Below, one piece after another: positions 63,594 through 64,000 of a stretch of DNA of 64,000 nucleotides (positions are counted from its first letter, which is position 1; each line of letters opens with the position of its first letter). The notes below the pieces were generated by a model. It ran no database searches. It had not been told where the DNA came from and worked only from the letters and a program-made list of their open reading frames with translations. This DNA comes from Bradyrhizobium diazoefficiens (GTDB taxonomy: Bacteria; Pseudomonadota; Alphaproteobacteria; Rhizobiales; Xanthobacteraceae). The DNA is taken from assembly GCF_016616235.1 (NCBI RefSeq), contig NZ_CP067100.1:2105001-2169000 (forward strand). The letters are read 5' to 3'. The position numbers and the translations under genes were made by a program.

Positions 63594-64000
63594 GCCAGAA
63601 CGGGGTCCCAACGACAGGGGTGGAGGGGGAAGCGAAATCGCGGGCGTTCATCAGCCCCGCTTCATATGCGGTGCGGCCGGCCTCGATGCCGAGGCGGAAG
63701 GCGCCCGCCATCGCGATCGGGTCCGCGGCTTTTGCGATGGCGGTGTTGAGCAGCACGGCGTCGTAGCCGAGCTCGAGCGCTTCGGCCGCGTGCGAGGGCG
63801 CCCCCAAGCCGGCGTCGACCACCAGCGTGATGTCGGGCAGCCGCTCGCGCAGCAGTTTCAACGCATCGCGGTTGATGATGCCCTTCGCGCTGCCGATCGG
63901 GGCCGCCCACGGCATCACCACCTTGCAGCCGGCATCGACCAGGCGATTGGCGACCGAGAGATCCTCGGTGCAGTAGGGGAACACTTCAAAACCGTCCTTG
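63580..64000 (-). CDS. thiG: Thiazole synthase ThiG, partial
   Basis: The C-terminal 139 residues are visible; the N-terminal end is beyond the window. ThiG forms the thiazole ring of thiamine with ThiS-bound sulfur. Family motifs are [35 protein letters not shown] and [16 protein letters not shown]. An in-frame GTG at 63984 is inside the gene, not its start. thiE overlaps its stop. Confidence 0.95.

Overview
The window looks like chromosomal DNA of a Bradyrhizobium or a close relative in the Nitrobacteraceae. The base composition is high in G+C. One gene matches the catalytic layout of the D-tartrate dehydratase described from Bradyrhizobium japonicum. The bacterioferritin genes carry Irr-type iron control elements. 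The intergenic spaces are full of the palindromic repeats typical of this lineage. The assignment rests on recognition, not on a database search. No rRNA, tRNA, CRISPR array, phage or insertion sequence was found.

Layout. 0.3-4.7 kb holds a complete pqqABCDE operon on the minus strand, followed by an overlapping proline iminopeptidase gene and a cut-off small gene. 5.5-9 kb holds an amidase, a glutathione peroxidase, a DUF3297 gene and D-tartrate dehydratase. 9.1-14 kb holds a DUF418 membrane protein, malonyl-CoA decarboxylase, and a divergent AraC regulator and MFS transporter pair. 14.5-21.4 kb holds a CPA2 antiporter with universal-stress domains and an RND efflux pump with its adaptor. 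21.6-28.1 kb is rich in exported proteins: a solute-binding protein, a hydrolase, a His/Asp-rich phosphoesterase paired with a di-haem peroxidase, and an unknown protein. 28.4-34.9 kb is mixed metabolism: an enolase-superfamily enzyme, an AraC/GyrI regulator, SMP-30, GNAT and a GMC oxidoreductase.

34.9-35.7 kb has no gene. It holds a strongly structured repeat-like element. 35.7-39.6 kb has a MoxR ATPase with its VWA partner and two sulfurtransferases. 39.7-47.6 kb has envelope genes (L,D-transpeptidase, lytic transglycosylase), two oxidoreductases and EttA. 47.7-50 kb has two glycine-zipper paralogues and the bfd-bfr iron-storage pair, each of the latter with an Irr-box-like site. 50-58.9 kb is a set of small housekeeping and exported genes, including a collagen-like protein and an orphan Fis-type DNA-binding domain.

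59.0-60.8 kb is a small accessory islet of lower G+C content. It contains a frameshifted mug-type DNA glycosylase, a 93-residue repeat protein that fits the 7(1) septoil-knot family (DUF6150), and a P-loop ATPase gene whose middle has been deleted. The window ends in thiamine synthesis genes (thiC, thiE, and thiG cut by the window edge). The most interesting items are the septoil-knot islet, the structured element at 35.3 kb, the nested insertions in REP hairpin loops at 10.4 and 62.9 kb, the pip gene fused into the pqq operon, and an Irr-box-like site ahead of the phosphoesterase/peroxidase pair.
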